Of a DNA stretch of 64,000 nucleotides, positions 1 to 9,200 are shown one piece after another; position 1 is the first letter of the stretch; each line of letters begins with the position of its first letter. The DNA lies in NCBI RefSeq assembly GCF_019091455.1, contig NZ_JAGXJN010000001.1:434001-498000 (forward strand), given 5' to 3'. The translations under genes and the position numbers were made by a program. Source of the stretch: Chitinophaga sp. GbtcB8 (GTDB lineage: Bacteria > Bacteroidota > Bacteroidia > Chitinophagales > Chitinophagaceae). The notes under the pieces are model-generated. The model was given only the letters and a program-made list of their open reading frames with translations. It was not told the origin of the DNA and searched no databases.

Positions 1-58
1 GCAGCCTGGAACAAAGTAAGCGGATGGGTACGAATTGTATTTGCGTAATATATGTTCC

Positions 59-1540
59 TTAGCCTCCTACCCGCTGGATGCCGGCTTTGGCGCGCTGGTC
101 CAGGGAATTTTTAAAATCATGGTCGGGCATGTTCAGGCAGTTCTGGTAACATTGCAGGGCTTTGGCTTTATCGTTGCGCTTTTCGTAGATATATCCCATT
201 TGCAGGGCGGCCCTGGCGGCAAAGTACTCCGGGCGGCTGGTACCCACCTTTACCGTGGCCTCATACATAGATATGGCTTTATCGTCCTGCCCCATTTCAT
301 CATAAATACGGCCCAGGCGGTAGGCGTATTCGAGCTTTTCTTCGATCTGCGTAAAGTCGGCTGCTTTTTTAGTTTGCATCAGCTTCAGCGCATCGTTGAA
401 AAAGCCACCGTCGCTCAGCAGGCGTACCTTCAATAAAAAGGTATTGGGCCATTTGCCGCTTTTGGCTTCCTTCAGGGCTTGTTTATCGCCATCTGCTTCC
501 GTATTACCCCTGGTTAAGATGAGGCTGCGGTATTTATTGGCGGCTTCCATATTGCCCCGCATATAATAATACCAGCTTAAGCGCTGCAGGGCTTCTTTTA
601 CATTAAACTTTCCTTTGAAGTTGTTCAGGAATTTTTCCAGGTACACATGCGCATCCTCATCCTGGCGGGCCAGCTTTAGCAGGCCCATTAAATAATCCTG
701 GTACACCATGGTTTCATAACGGGCGCTGGTATTACGTTCGGACAGCACTTTAATGCCCAGGTCTGCCCTTTGGTTGGTAACTGCCAGGTTGGCTACCATA
801 ATGGCAAACAGGTAGTTATTACGCGTATCCAGCTGCCGTTGTTGTATGAACTGCCATAGCTCGTCCGGGTTGCTTTCCATGAACAGCTTCAGGTAACAGT
901 AGTAATAATATCCTTCCGGTTTAAACAGCTGGGCCAGGGGGGCATTACTGTCTATAAACGCCTGCAGATCCTGCATGCCCTGCTTAATGCTGCCTTTCAT
1001 GCCCAGCACCCCGCTGATCCACTTATAACCATCCGGAATGGTGCCGAACACGGTTTGCATGGCGCTGATCAACATGGTGTTGGGTGGGAACCGGGGGAAC
1101 TTGCGCTGGTTATCTTTCAGCGTCATAAAGGCTTTGCGTATTTCCCAGGCGGCATCCCATTTTTCCCCGAACTTAATACGGATCATGGCCCACTGGAACT
1201 TAATGGCAGCCTGGGTGTACAGGTAATACGGGGAGCTGTCAGGCCCCTGCTCCATTAATGACAGGCGGGCGGCCCGCTGTGATTTTTTGGCGTTATACTC
1301 CGCCGGGTCTTCATTAAAATATAATGGAAAAAAGTCAACGTAATTATCCAGGAAGTAAGGGATCAGATTATCGGGGTGCTCTTTTTTTTCTGTTTCCAGC
1401 AGGGCTTTACCCTCCTCTAAACGCAGCTGCATAATAGCCTCATAGGCTTGCTGGCAGCGGCTATTAAAATCATATACCTTTTGACGGGCTGTAACGGTGA
1501 ATGTTATACTAAGAAAAAGGACCGATAGAAAAAAGCGCAT
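59..1540 (-). CDS. Secreted TPR-repeat protein of unknown function
   Basis: The protein is about 493 residues long. It has an N-terminal signal peptide (hydrophobic residues 3-18, probable cleavage after TVTA). The rest is helical with tetratricopeptide-like repeats; the clearest are near the C-terminus, in the stretches around LEYAYRLGRIYDEMGQDDKAI and RAALQMGYIYEKRNDKAKAL. The open frame extends two codons further to a TTG, but the ATG at 1540 gives a better signal peptide. A TACTTTTG box lies 3 nt upstream. TPR proteins of this kind usually act as periplasmic or surface scaffolds; no enzymatic motif is visible. The function is not known. Confidence 0.8.
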   Translation of the reverse strand: MRFFLSVLFLSITFTVTARQKVYDFNSRCQQAYEAIMQLRLEEGKALLETEKKEHPDNLIPYFLDNYVDFFPLYFNEDPAEYNAKKSQRAARLSLMEQGPDSSPYYLYTQAAIKFQWAMIRIKFGEKWDAAWEIRKAFMTLKDNQRKFPRFPPNTMLISAMQTVFGTIPDGYKWISGVLGMKGSIKQGMQDLQAFIDSNAPLAQLFKPEGYYYYCYLKLFMESNPDELWQFIQQRQLDTRNNYLFAIMVANLAVTNQRADLGIKVLSERNTSARYETMVYQDYLMGLLKLARQDEDAHVYLEKFLNNFKGKFNVKEALQRLSWYYYMRGNMEAANKYRSLILTRGNTEADGDKQALKEAKSGKWPNTFLLKVRLLSDGGFFNDALKLMQTKKAADFTQIEEKLEYAYRLGRIYDEMGQDDKAISMYEATVKVGTSRPEYFAARAALQMGYIYEKRNDKAKALQCYQNCLNMPDHDFKNSLDQRAKAGIQRVGG

Positions 1541-1543
1541 GGG

Positions 1544-1551
1544 CAAAAGTA
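1544..1551 (-). promoter_or_regulatory. -7 box TACTTTTG for the TPR gene
   Basis: Exact match to the Bacteroidota TAnnTTTG -7 consensus, 3 nt before the chosen ATG. If used, the transcript would be leaderless or nearly so. No convincing -33 TTTG was found. Confidence 0.45.
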
Positions 1552-1592
1552 TTCAAATTCCATTCCAATAACGCCGGGGCTGGTGTAATTGA

Positions 1593-1632
1593 AAGTAAAA
1601 GTCCCGTTCCCGGAACATACCGGGACGGGACT
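1593..1632 (-). terminator. Rho-independent terminator of the nif3-zinc ribbon operon
   Basis: A stem of about 12 bp (arms 1601-1613 and 1620-1631, one bulged base, loop AACATA) is followed on the minus strand by a T-rich run (TTTTACTTTC). It lies about 70 nt beyond the stop codon of the zinc-ribbon gene. Confidence 0.75.
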
Positions 1633-1638
1633 ATGTAA

Positions 1639-1666
1639 GTTGGCAGTTAGTAGCTTACAGTTAGCA
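1639..1666. repeat. Heptad intergenic repeat, GTTAGCA family
   Basis: Four uninterrupted 7-nt words related to GTTAGCA (the first is GTTGGCA). They lie between the TPR gene and the zinc-ribbon gene. No well-matched opposite arm is visible, although 1677-1695 carries weakly related complementary words. Confidence 0.6.
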
Positions 1667-1697
1667 ATAGGCGCCGGCTGCTACAGGTTGCTGCTGT

Positions 1698-2450
1698 TTA
1701 TATCGTTACGGTAGCTTCCAGGTCATTATCAACCAGGATACGGCCGCAATGTTCGCAAACGATGATCTTTTTGCGGTGGCGGATCTCAGCCTGACGCTGG
1801 GGCGGAATGGCGTTAAAACAACCGCCACAGGAATCACGTTCAACGGTTACCACGGCCAGACCGTTACGGTAGTTCTTACGGATCTTTTCATAAGCTCCCA
1901 GCAGGCGGGGTTCTACCTTGGTACGGGCTTCGTCGCTTTCCTTGCGGATCTGACGCTCTTCTTTCTCAGTTTCAGAGATGATCTTTTCCAGCTCGCCTTT
2001 CTTATGTTTCAGATTGGACTCCTTGTCAACGATCGCTTTCTTTGCGGATTCCACCAGGCGGGTTTTATCCTTTATCTCTTCACTTGCGTCCTTGATATGC
2101 TTTTCTGAGAGTTTGATCTCCAGGTTCTGCATTTCAATTTCCTTTGTGATAGCTTCAAATTCGCGGTTGTTCTTCACATTATCCTGCTGCTTCTCATACT
2201 TCTTAACCAGCGCTTCTGACTCCTTGATAGCTGCTTTTTTGTTAGCAATGAAGTCCTGGATACCTCTCAGTTCATCCTCAACATGGGTAAGGCGGGTGTT
2301 TAACCCTTCTACCTCATCTTCCAGGTCTTTCACTTCTATCGGCAACTCCCCTCTCAACACCTGGATACCATCCAGCTTGGAATCGATCTTCTGCAGTCTG
2401 AGCACAGACACCAATTTTTCTTCTACGGAGTACTCTTTTACGGTAGCCAT
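1698..2450 (-). CDS. Coiled-coil protein with C4 zinc ribbon (CdsZ/FlgZ/HP0958-type family)
   Basis: A 250-residue protein. Residues from about 15 to 190 are a long charged coiled coil (heptad-rich K/E segments). The C-terminus is a zinc ribbon with ligands CGGC at 208-211 and CEHC at 232-235. The family is widespread in bacteria; members have been proposed as nucleic-acid or chaperone adaptors, and no activity can be read from this sequence. The ATG is 5 nt after the nif3 stop codon, so the two genes are cotranscribed and probably translationally coupled. The pairing of nif3 with this zinc-ribbon gene is common in Bacteroidota. Confidence 0.88.
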   Translation of the reverse strand: MATVKEYSVEEKLVSVLRLQKIDSKLDGIQVLRGELPIEVKDLEDEVEGLNTRLTHVEDELRGIQDFIANKKAAIKESEALVKKYEKQQDNVKNNREFEAITKEIEMQNLEIKLSEKHIKDASEEIKDKTRLVESAKKAIVDKESNLKHKKGELEKIISETEKEERQIRKESDEARTKVEPRLLGAYEKIRKNYRNGLAVVTVERDSCGGCFNAIPPQRQAEIRHRKKIIVCEHCGRILVDNDLEATVTI

Positions 2451-2455
2451 ATATT

Positions 2456-3550
2456 TTATAAATAATTTACCGGGTTTGTGTGAATAGTAGATTTAAGAGG
2501 CGCGAAATTACGAAATTTTTCGGTCAAAATATTGTAAAATAAATCAACCGTGAACTGCTCGCTTTCAAAATGCCCTATATCTGCTATAATTAATTGGTTT
2601 TCAGCATCAAAAAACTCATGGTACTTGAAATCGGCGGAGATGTAGGCATCTGCCCCGGCGGCCATGGCCTTTTTCAGCAAAAAGCTGCCTGCGCCGCCGC
2701 AGAGGGCCACTTTTTGCACGGGCTTGCCGCGTAAAGGCGTGTACCGTACGCAACCGGTATTGAACTGCTGTTTTACCAGCTGTAAAAAAGCTGTTTCCTC
2801 CATGGGCGCGGGCAGGGAACCTATTAACCCTGAGCCGGCCTGCTGGTAGGCGTTATCCAGGCGGATAATATCGTAGGCTACCTCCTCATAAGGGTGGCTG
2901 GCCAGCAGGGCCTGTAATACGGCGCCTTCCAGGTAGGCGGGAAAGATCACTTCCAGCTTGGTTTCCGGCTCTATATGGCGCTGGCCCTGCTTCCCTACAT
3001 AGGGATTAGTTCCGGCGCCGGCTTTGAAAGTGCCGCTGCCCTCCGCATTAAAGCTGCATTCATCGTAATTACCAATATTGCCTGCCCCGGCGGCAAATAA
3101 GGCGCTGCGCACCTTTTCAGCAGCAGTATGAGGCACAAAGGTGTATAACTTTTTGAGCAGGTCTTTTTTAGGGACCAGCACCCGGCACTGCTGCAGATCC
3201 AGGCGGCCGACCATCATGGCGCATACGCCATTGCGTACATTATCCAGGTTGGTATGGGCAGCGTAAACGGCCACATCATGTTTAATGGCTTTGATAGCCA
3301 CCCGCTCCACGTAATTGCTGCCAGTGATCTTTTTAAGCCCGCCAAACACAATGGGGTGGTGGGCAATCACCAGGTTACAGCTGCGGGCCAGGGCCTCGTC
3401 TATTACAGCCTCTGTAACATCCAGGGTAAGCAGGGCATTGGTAAGCTCCCAGCCGGGGTTGCCGAACAGCAGGCCTGCATTATCATAGCTTTCCTGGTAC
3501 TGCAGGGGCGCAAAGGATTCAATGGCCTGTATAACGTCCTTGATCTTCAT
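2456..3550 (-). CDS. Nif3-like dinuclear metal centre protein (YbgI/YqfO family)
   Basis: A 364-residue protein of the Nif3/DUF34 family, formerly called GTP cyclohydrolase I type 2 homolog. Family metal-binding signatures are present: HHP at 64-66, the AAHTNLD segment about 30 residues later, and GHFESE near the C-terminus. The length indicates the form with a central insertion domain, as in YqfO. The frame extends 34 codons upstream to an ATG, but that extension is encoded by an 8-nt-period repeat and has no family counterpart, so the ATG at 3550 (MKIKDVIQ) is chosen. First gene of an operon with the zinc-ribbon gene. The physiological reaction is not established. Confidence 0.92.
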   Translation of the reverse strand: MKIKDVIQAIESFAPLQYQESYDNAGLLFGNPGWELTNALLTLDVTEAVIDEALARSCNLVIAHHPIVFGGLKKITGSNYVERVAIKAIKHDVAVYAAHTNLDNVRNGVCAMMVGRLDLQQCRVLVPKKDLLKKLYTFVPHTAAEKVRSALFAAGAGNIGNYDECSFNAEGSGTFKAGAGTNPYVGKQGQRHIEPETKLEVIFPAYLEGAVLQALLASHPYEEVAYDIIRLDNAYQQAGSGLIGSLPAPMEETAFLQLVKQQFNTGCVRYTPLRGKPVQKVALCGGAGSFLLKKAMAAGADAYISADFKYHEFFDAENQLIIADIGHFESEQFTVDLFYNILTEKFRNFAPLKSTIHTNPVNYL

Positions 3551-3568
3551 TAAGGGCAAAATAAGGAA

Positions 3569-3608
3569 ATGTGCGGATATGCAGATATGCAAATGTGCGG
3601 ATGGGAAT
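3569..3608. repeat. Octad intergenic repeat, ATGTGCGG family
   Basis: Five consecutive 8-nt words (types ATGTGCGG and ATATGCAG) just upstream of nif3, in the gap to the divergent carboxypeptidase gene. The same words recur at 25556-25624 and 51438-51570. The rest of this gap (3609-3848) holds no recognisable gene. Confidence 0.7.
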
Positions 3609-3848
3609 GGGCCTGACATGGACTTCACCAGGGATGGACTAGGGAAAAACATGGGAAGGACATGGGAAAAAGGAGTTCAGAAGTAAGATGATTCAAAATT
3701 GCAGCAAAAATGATGTGGGGTTTTATGTAGGGGGGAGGGATGTCACTAGGGTTGCACAGGGATTACGGGGCTGTTTTAGGAGGAGACTACCGCAGTTGAA
3801 TACCAATCCCGGTGCCTTGTAACCAAACTTTTCTTTTATTTTGCCGTT

Positions 3849-5357
3849 ATGAACACACGGAAACCCACCAGCGAATTATACAGCACCTTTACCGCCAAAA
3901 TGCAGGCTATTGCCGATGTACGTAATGCCATGGCCGTACTGGGCTGGGACCAGGAAACCTATTTGCCGGAAAAAGGCGCTGCCTTCCGCGGACAGCAGCT
4001 CACCACCCTTTCCACCATCGCACATGAAATGTTCACCGCCACAGAACTGGGGGATGTATTACAGGAGCTGCGCAACCGCGGCGACCTGAATGCTACCCAG
4101 CGCAAAAACGTAGAGCTGTCGCAGGAAGATTATGAAAAGAACAAAAAGTACCCGGCCAGCTTTGTAGCAGAAATGTCGCAAACCACCAATGCCTGCTACC
4201 ATGCCTGGATAAAAGCCCGTAAAGCCAACAGTTATGCGGAGTTTGAGCCCCTGCTGGCTAAAATGGTGCTGCTGAAAAAACAGGAAACCAATATACTGGG
4301 CTTTGAAGGCCACCCTTACAATGCCCTGCTGAATGAATATGAAAAAGGCGCCAGCACCACTATGCTGGATACAATCTTTGACGCCGTTAAAACGGCCCTT
4401 ACACCCCTGCTGCGCCGTATTGAACAACGGCCGCAGGTGAACAAGGATTTCCTGCACCTGCGTTATGAACGTAACAAACAGTGGGAGCTGGGCATTGCCC
4501 TGCTAAAAGATATGGGCTATGATATGGGTGCGGGGCGGCAGGATATTTCAGAACACCCTTTCACTACCAGCTTTAGCCCGCAGGATGTGCGGGTAACCAC
4601 CCGTATTGATGAACAGGATTTTGGCAACATGACCTGGAGCTGCATTCACGAAGGTGGCCATGCCTTATATGAGCAGGGGCTGCCTGCGGAAGAATATGGC
4701 CTGCCCTGCGGGGAGGCGGCCAGCCTGGGGATCCACGAATCACAATCGCGCCTGTGGGAGAACAATGTAGGCCGCAGCAAGGCTTTCTGGCAGCACCATT
4801 ACGGCAAGCTGCAGCAAACCTTCCCTGACAACCTGCAAAACATTTCCCTGGACCAGTTCTATAAAGGCATTAACCTGGTGCAGCCTTCCCTGATACGTAC
4901 AGAGGCCGATGAGCTGACCTATCATTTCCATGTAATGATCCGGTACGAGATAGAAAAAGGCTTGCTGGAAGGCACCTACTCCACCAAAGACCTGGACCAG
5001 GTATGGAACCGGTATTACCAGGAGTACCTGCATGTATCTGCCCCCAGCGCTACACAGGGTGTGCTGCAGGATATTCATTGGTCGCACGGCAGCTTTGGGT
5101 ACTTCCCTACTTACTCCCTGGGCAGCTTTTATGCTGCGCAGTTCTTTGCCGCGGCACAACAGCAATTGCCCGGCCTTACGGAGCAAATAGCTACCGGGCA
5201 GTATGGTAAATTACTCAGCTGGCTGCGGGAAAACATTCACCGTTACGGACGCTTTTATACTTCTAATGAGCTGTGTGAAAAGGTTACCGGGCAGCCCCTG
5301 GATTTTCAGTATTTCCTGAGATATGCGGAAGAGAAGTTTGGAGAGATCTATGGGTAA
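3849..5357 (+). CDS. M32-family metallocarboxypeptidase (thermostable carboxypeptidase 1 type)
   Basis: A 502-residue cytosolic zinc carboxypeptidase that removes C-terminal residues from peptides. The family signature HEGGH (HExxH) is at 267-271, followed by the third-ligand segment IHESQSRLWEN. Full length agrees with M32 enzymes (about 490-510 residues) and there is no signal peptide. Monocistronic, divergent from nif3. The stop codon is followed immediately by a heptad hairpin element shared with the convergent rhodanese-thioredoxin gene. Confidence 0.95.
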   Translation: MNTRKPTSELYSTFTAKMQAIADVRNAMAVLGWDQETYLPEKGAAFRGQQLTTLSTIAHEMFTATELGDVLQELRNRGDLNATQRKNVELSQEDYEKNKKYPASFVAEMSQTTNACYHAWIKARKANSYAEFEPLLAKMVLLKKQETNILGFEGHPYNALLNEYEKGASTTMLDTIFDAVKTALTPLLRRIEQRPQVNKDFLHLRYERNKQWELGIALLKDMGYDMGAGRQDISEHPFTTSFSPQDVRVTTRIDEQDFGNMTWSCIHEGGHALYEQGLPAEEYGLPCGEAASLGIHESQSRLWENNVGRSKAFWQHHYGKLQQTFPDNLQNISLDQFYKGINLVQPSLIRTEADELTYHFHVMIRYEIEKGLLEGTYSTKDLDQVWNRYYQEYLHVSAPSATQGVLQDIHWSHGSFGYFPTYSLGSFYAAQFFAAAQQQLPGLTEQIATGQYGKLLSWLRENIHRYGRFYTSNELCEKVTGQPLDFQYFLRYAEEKFGEIYG

Positions 5358-5446
5358 TTATGCTGAACGCCGAACGCTTAATGCTGAACGCTGATTGTGT
5401 TTTGCTTTAAGCGTTTAGCGTCAGGCATTGCGCGTTCAGCGTAATT
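5358..5446. repeat. Heptad inverted-repeat element, GCTGAAC family
   Basis: The 5' arm (5363-5395) has five consecutive 7-nt words of GCTGAAC type, and the 3' arm (5406-5446) is written in the reverse-complement words. It exactly fills the gap between two convergent genes, starting on the base after one stop codon and ending on the base before the other. It could act as a bidirectional terminator hairpin. Confidence 0.85.
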
Positions 5447-6136
5447 CTATTTCATCATCTTTTCCAGTTCTGCCAGTGTTACCACGCCTTGTTTGCGGCC
5501 GGCCTCTTTACCTTCTTTATAAGCAATAAACGTAGGCAGGGTATTGGCTTTTACAGATTGCATTACCTCCTGGTCCCGGCCTCCATCTACCTTTACCAGC
5601 TTTACCTGCGGGTGCTGCTGTAAGAACTGTTCCAGCACCGGCGCCATGGTACGGCAGGGCGGGCACCATTCTGCACCTACATCTACCAGCACCCATCCGC
5701 TTTTAACGGCGGTTTTAAAATCGCTTACGGCCAGCTGCTTCTCGGTAACAGCGCCTTGCAAGGGTTTACCAGCCTGCTTCCAGGCGCGGATACCGCCTTC
5801 CATTTCCACCACTTTCGCAAAGCCGTTCTCCCGCATCCATTGGGCAGCTGCACTGCTACGGCCACCACTCAGGCAGTAAATGTATACGGGCTTTTGCTTA
5901 TCCAGGTATTTAACCCGGTCGGCGAACTCTGTTTTATTGGTATAATCTGCCTGCAAGGCATTGGGTAAATGCCCGGTGTTAAATTCCTGTGCTGTTCGTA
6001 CGTCGAATACCTGTATGGCTGGTTGCCGGCTTCCTTTTTCAAAAGTATTTACATCTACCACCTGGGCAGTGGCTGCCTGGACAGACATGCATAACAACAG
6101 CACACTTAAACCCCACTGAATGAATGACTTGATCAT
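5447..6136 (-). CDS. Secreted rhodanese-thioredoxin fusion protein
   Basis: A 229-residue protein. A signal peptide (1-24, ending ATAQ) leads into a rhodanese domain with active-site loop CLSGGRS (Cys88), then a thioredoxin domain with WCPPC (Cys158 and Cys161). Rhodaneses transfer sulfane sulfur and thioredoxins reduce disulfides or persulfides, so the fusion may handle persulfides or protein thiols in the periplasm. WCPPC differs from the WCGPC of classical thioredoxins. Monocistronic; the downstream heptad element may terminate it. The substrate is unknown. Confidence 0.9.
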   Translation of the reverse strand: MIKSFIQWGLSVLLLCMSVQAATAQVVDVNTFEKGSRQPAIQVFDVRTAQEFNTGHLPNALQADYTNKTEFADRVKYLDKQKPVYIYCLSGGRSSAAAQWMRENGFAKVVEMEGGIRAWKQAGKPLQGAVTEKQLAVSDFKTAVKSGWVLVDVGAEWCPPCRTMAPVLEQFLQQHPQVKLVKVDGGRDQEVMQSVKANTLPTFIAYKEGKEAGRKQGVVTLAELEKMMK

Positions 6137-6275
6137 ACCTCACTTTTTTTTACAAAATACATAAACAATTCATGCATATCCAAGTGTTAATTAATAAATG
6201 AATTACATAAATTATAGTAATTTTAGCTTCATTAATGAATGTACTCAAGCCCGACGGGACCGGGATCCTTATCCA

Positions 6276-9200
6276 ATGAAACACCAGATATACCTATGTT
6301 GCCGTTGGCTGCGCCAATGGCCCCTCATGCGATCCATCATTTGCCTGGCCTGTTGTTACCTGTGTCCGATATTGAATGCCAATGCGCAAACCCACAAAGT
6401 AGATTTTGATGCGAGTAAATGGAGTGGTTGCGAGCCGCTGGCCGTTCAATTCCAGAACCTGTCGGATCCCGGTTATACTTCCCTTAACTGGAGCTTCAGC
6501 GTAGGGGCAGATGTTGCTGACCCTAACCCTGCCAGGATCTTTAACGTGGCCGGTACTTACAAAATTACCCTTACGGCCACTTACCCGGATGGGGTGGTTA
6601 AAAAGGAAAAAACCGTTACGGTGTATAAAAAACCGGTACCGGCGTTCAGCACCTCTGTGCCTGGTGGCTGCGCGCCGCTGGCCGTAACCTTTACAGACAA
6701 AAGCACCCCGGGCGATGGCACTATTACCAGTGTAACATGGGACTTTGGCGATGGTATTAATGGCACCGGCAGTACGGCTACACATACCTATACTTTGGGT
6801 GGCAATCAAACCGCTTCCATTATCGTGATCAATAGTTTTGGCTGTACCAATGGCAGCACCCAGCAAATAAAAGTGCAGGATGCGCCTACGGTAAAATTCA
6901 GCAGTGATGTGCAAAGCAGCTGTGTTACGCCGCTGGCGGTAAAATTCACAAACGCCAGTACTACGGTAAATAATGCGCCGCTTACCTACACCTGGGATTT
7001 TGGCGATGGTACTACCAGCACTGCAACAGCGCCGCAACATACCTATACCAAAGAAGGTAAGTATACCGTAACACTTACTGCTACCACTTCCGAAGGTTGT
7101 AAGCAATCTGTGACTGCGCCGGACTATATACAGATCGCGAAAATGAAACCTGATTTTACGGTCCCTGCCAGCAACTGCGTGGGCCGGCCTGTTGTTCTAA
7201 AGAACACTACCACGCCTACTCCCCTTTCTGCCCGCTGGGATTTTCCGGATGGCAGTGTGCAGTATAACCTGAATGCCAGCTATACCTTTACACAACCGGG
7301 CGATTATGCAGTGAAGCTTACCACCTTTGGGAATGGCTGCCAGGAAACCATTACCAAAACCATTCACGTAAATCCTTTACCTACGGCTGATTTTGCTGCC
7401 AGCCCCAACCCGGACTGTCATGTACCTACTACCACAAAATTTACAGCGCAAACACCGGATGCCACTACCTGGGCATGGGATTTTGGAGATGGCGGAACCG
7501 CTACCACACAGAATCCAACACATAGCTATACAGCGGATGGCAATTATACCGTTAGCCTGCTGGCCATTAACAAATTTGGCTGCGGCACTACGGTTGTCAA
7601 AACAAGCTATATGCAGGTGCAGGAGCCGCAGGTAGATTTCGTGATGACTGCCAATAGCGGCTGTATTCCTTTTTCCATTGGTTTTACGGCCCAGGTGAGC
7701 AGCGTAGATCCCGTAGTAAAATATACCTGGGATTTTGGGGACGGCACCACCGCCACTAACATCACGGTACCTTCCCATTACTACTCTAAAGTGGGCGACT
7801 ATACGATAACGCTGGAAATAGAAACCAAGAGCGGCTGTAAACTAAGCGCATCGCACGCAATTGAAGCAGGTGATACTGTAAAGGTGGATTTTGATGTGGA
7901 CCATTACAAAGGCTGCCAATCAGATATTTTTAACTTTACCAATAAATCCGTACCCGCAGGTACAGAGTGGCTGTGGAACTTTCCGCAGGATAACAGCGGC
8001 GCTACCGGGCAAAACCCTTCACACCAGTTTAATGAGATAGGCTTTCATGATGTTACCCTTACGGTGATAAACCATGGCTGTTATAATATCCTTACCAAAA
8101 GACTGTTCATTGAAATTAACCCGCCAGTAGCGCGTTTCAGCGTACTGCCCGACTGTATCAACAAATACGACCGGCAGTTCTATGATGCATCTGACTTTGG
8201 TAACAGTGTTACCAAAACCTGGTTATGGGAGTTTGGAGATGGTACTACCTCAACTGACCAATCGCCCAAACATACCTATGCCCAAACAGGCACTTACACG
8301 GTAAAGCTAACTGTGGGCAATGGCAGCTGTACCAGCAACCTGTCGCAGATCATTCACATCATTGATGAAAACCCGGTTATAAAAGCGGATACCAACAGCA
8401 TTTGCAATGGCGACTCCATTACGTACCGCATTACCAATTCCCTGCATTATAACATGATCAATGTTTACCACTGGGAATGGGGCGATGGTAGCTACATCAA
8501 TATCCCTGCAGCAAGCTTTGATTCAACCGCTGTTTACACGCATACCTACACCACACCCGGCACTTATACGGTGCGCTTAAGCCTGATAGACATAAACGGC
8601 TGTCCGCAACAGTCTAACAGCCTGCAGGTAGTAGCGAATGGCGTAAATGCAGACTTTACCTATACCGGCACCTGTAAAGAAAAACCGTTCACATTTACCG
8701 ATGCCTCCACACCAACCTCGCCAGGTACTACCCTAAGCACCTGGACATGGAATTTTGGCGATGGCAGCGGCAACATTACACAAACACAAAAGCCGGTTGC
8801 TTTTTCCCATGCTTTTGGCAGTATGACCACCTTCCCGGTTACACTCACTGTAACAGATCAAATGGGCTGTAAAGGCACTATTACCAAACCGGTGTCTGTG
8901 AACGTAGTAGCTACGAACATTGTAGTACCGGGGCAGGAAGCCTGTTTACAGAAAGACTTTCAATTTTCCAGCAACAGCAGCGGTCAGTCGCTTACCTATG
9001 CCTGGAGCTTTGGAGATGGCGGCACCAGCACACAAGCCGCTCCGCTTTATGTGTATACTAAACCCGGCGTATATACGATAAAGCTGGACATAACAGATAT
9101 TGACGGTTGTAGGGCCAGCCAGGAAGCGCTAAACTTTATTACAGTGCGCAATCCACAGGCAGCATTTGATTTTCCTGCTAACCTGGCGCCCTGCCCGCCG

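Noticed and set aside
2490..3600. Long open frame extension of nif3 to an ATG at 3652
   Set aside because: The additional 34 codons are encoded by the octad repeat and lack any family similarity; the ATG at 3550 matches Nif3 N-termini.
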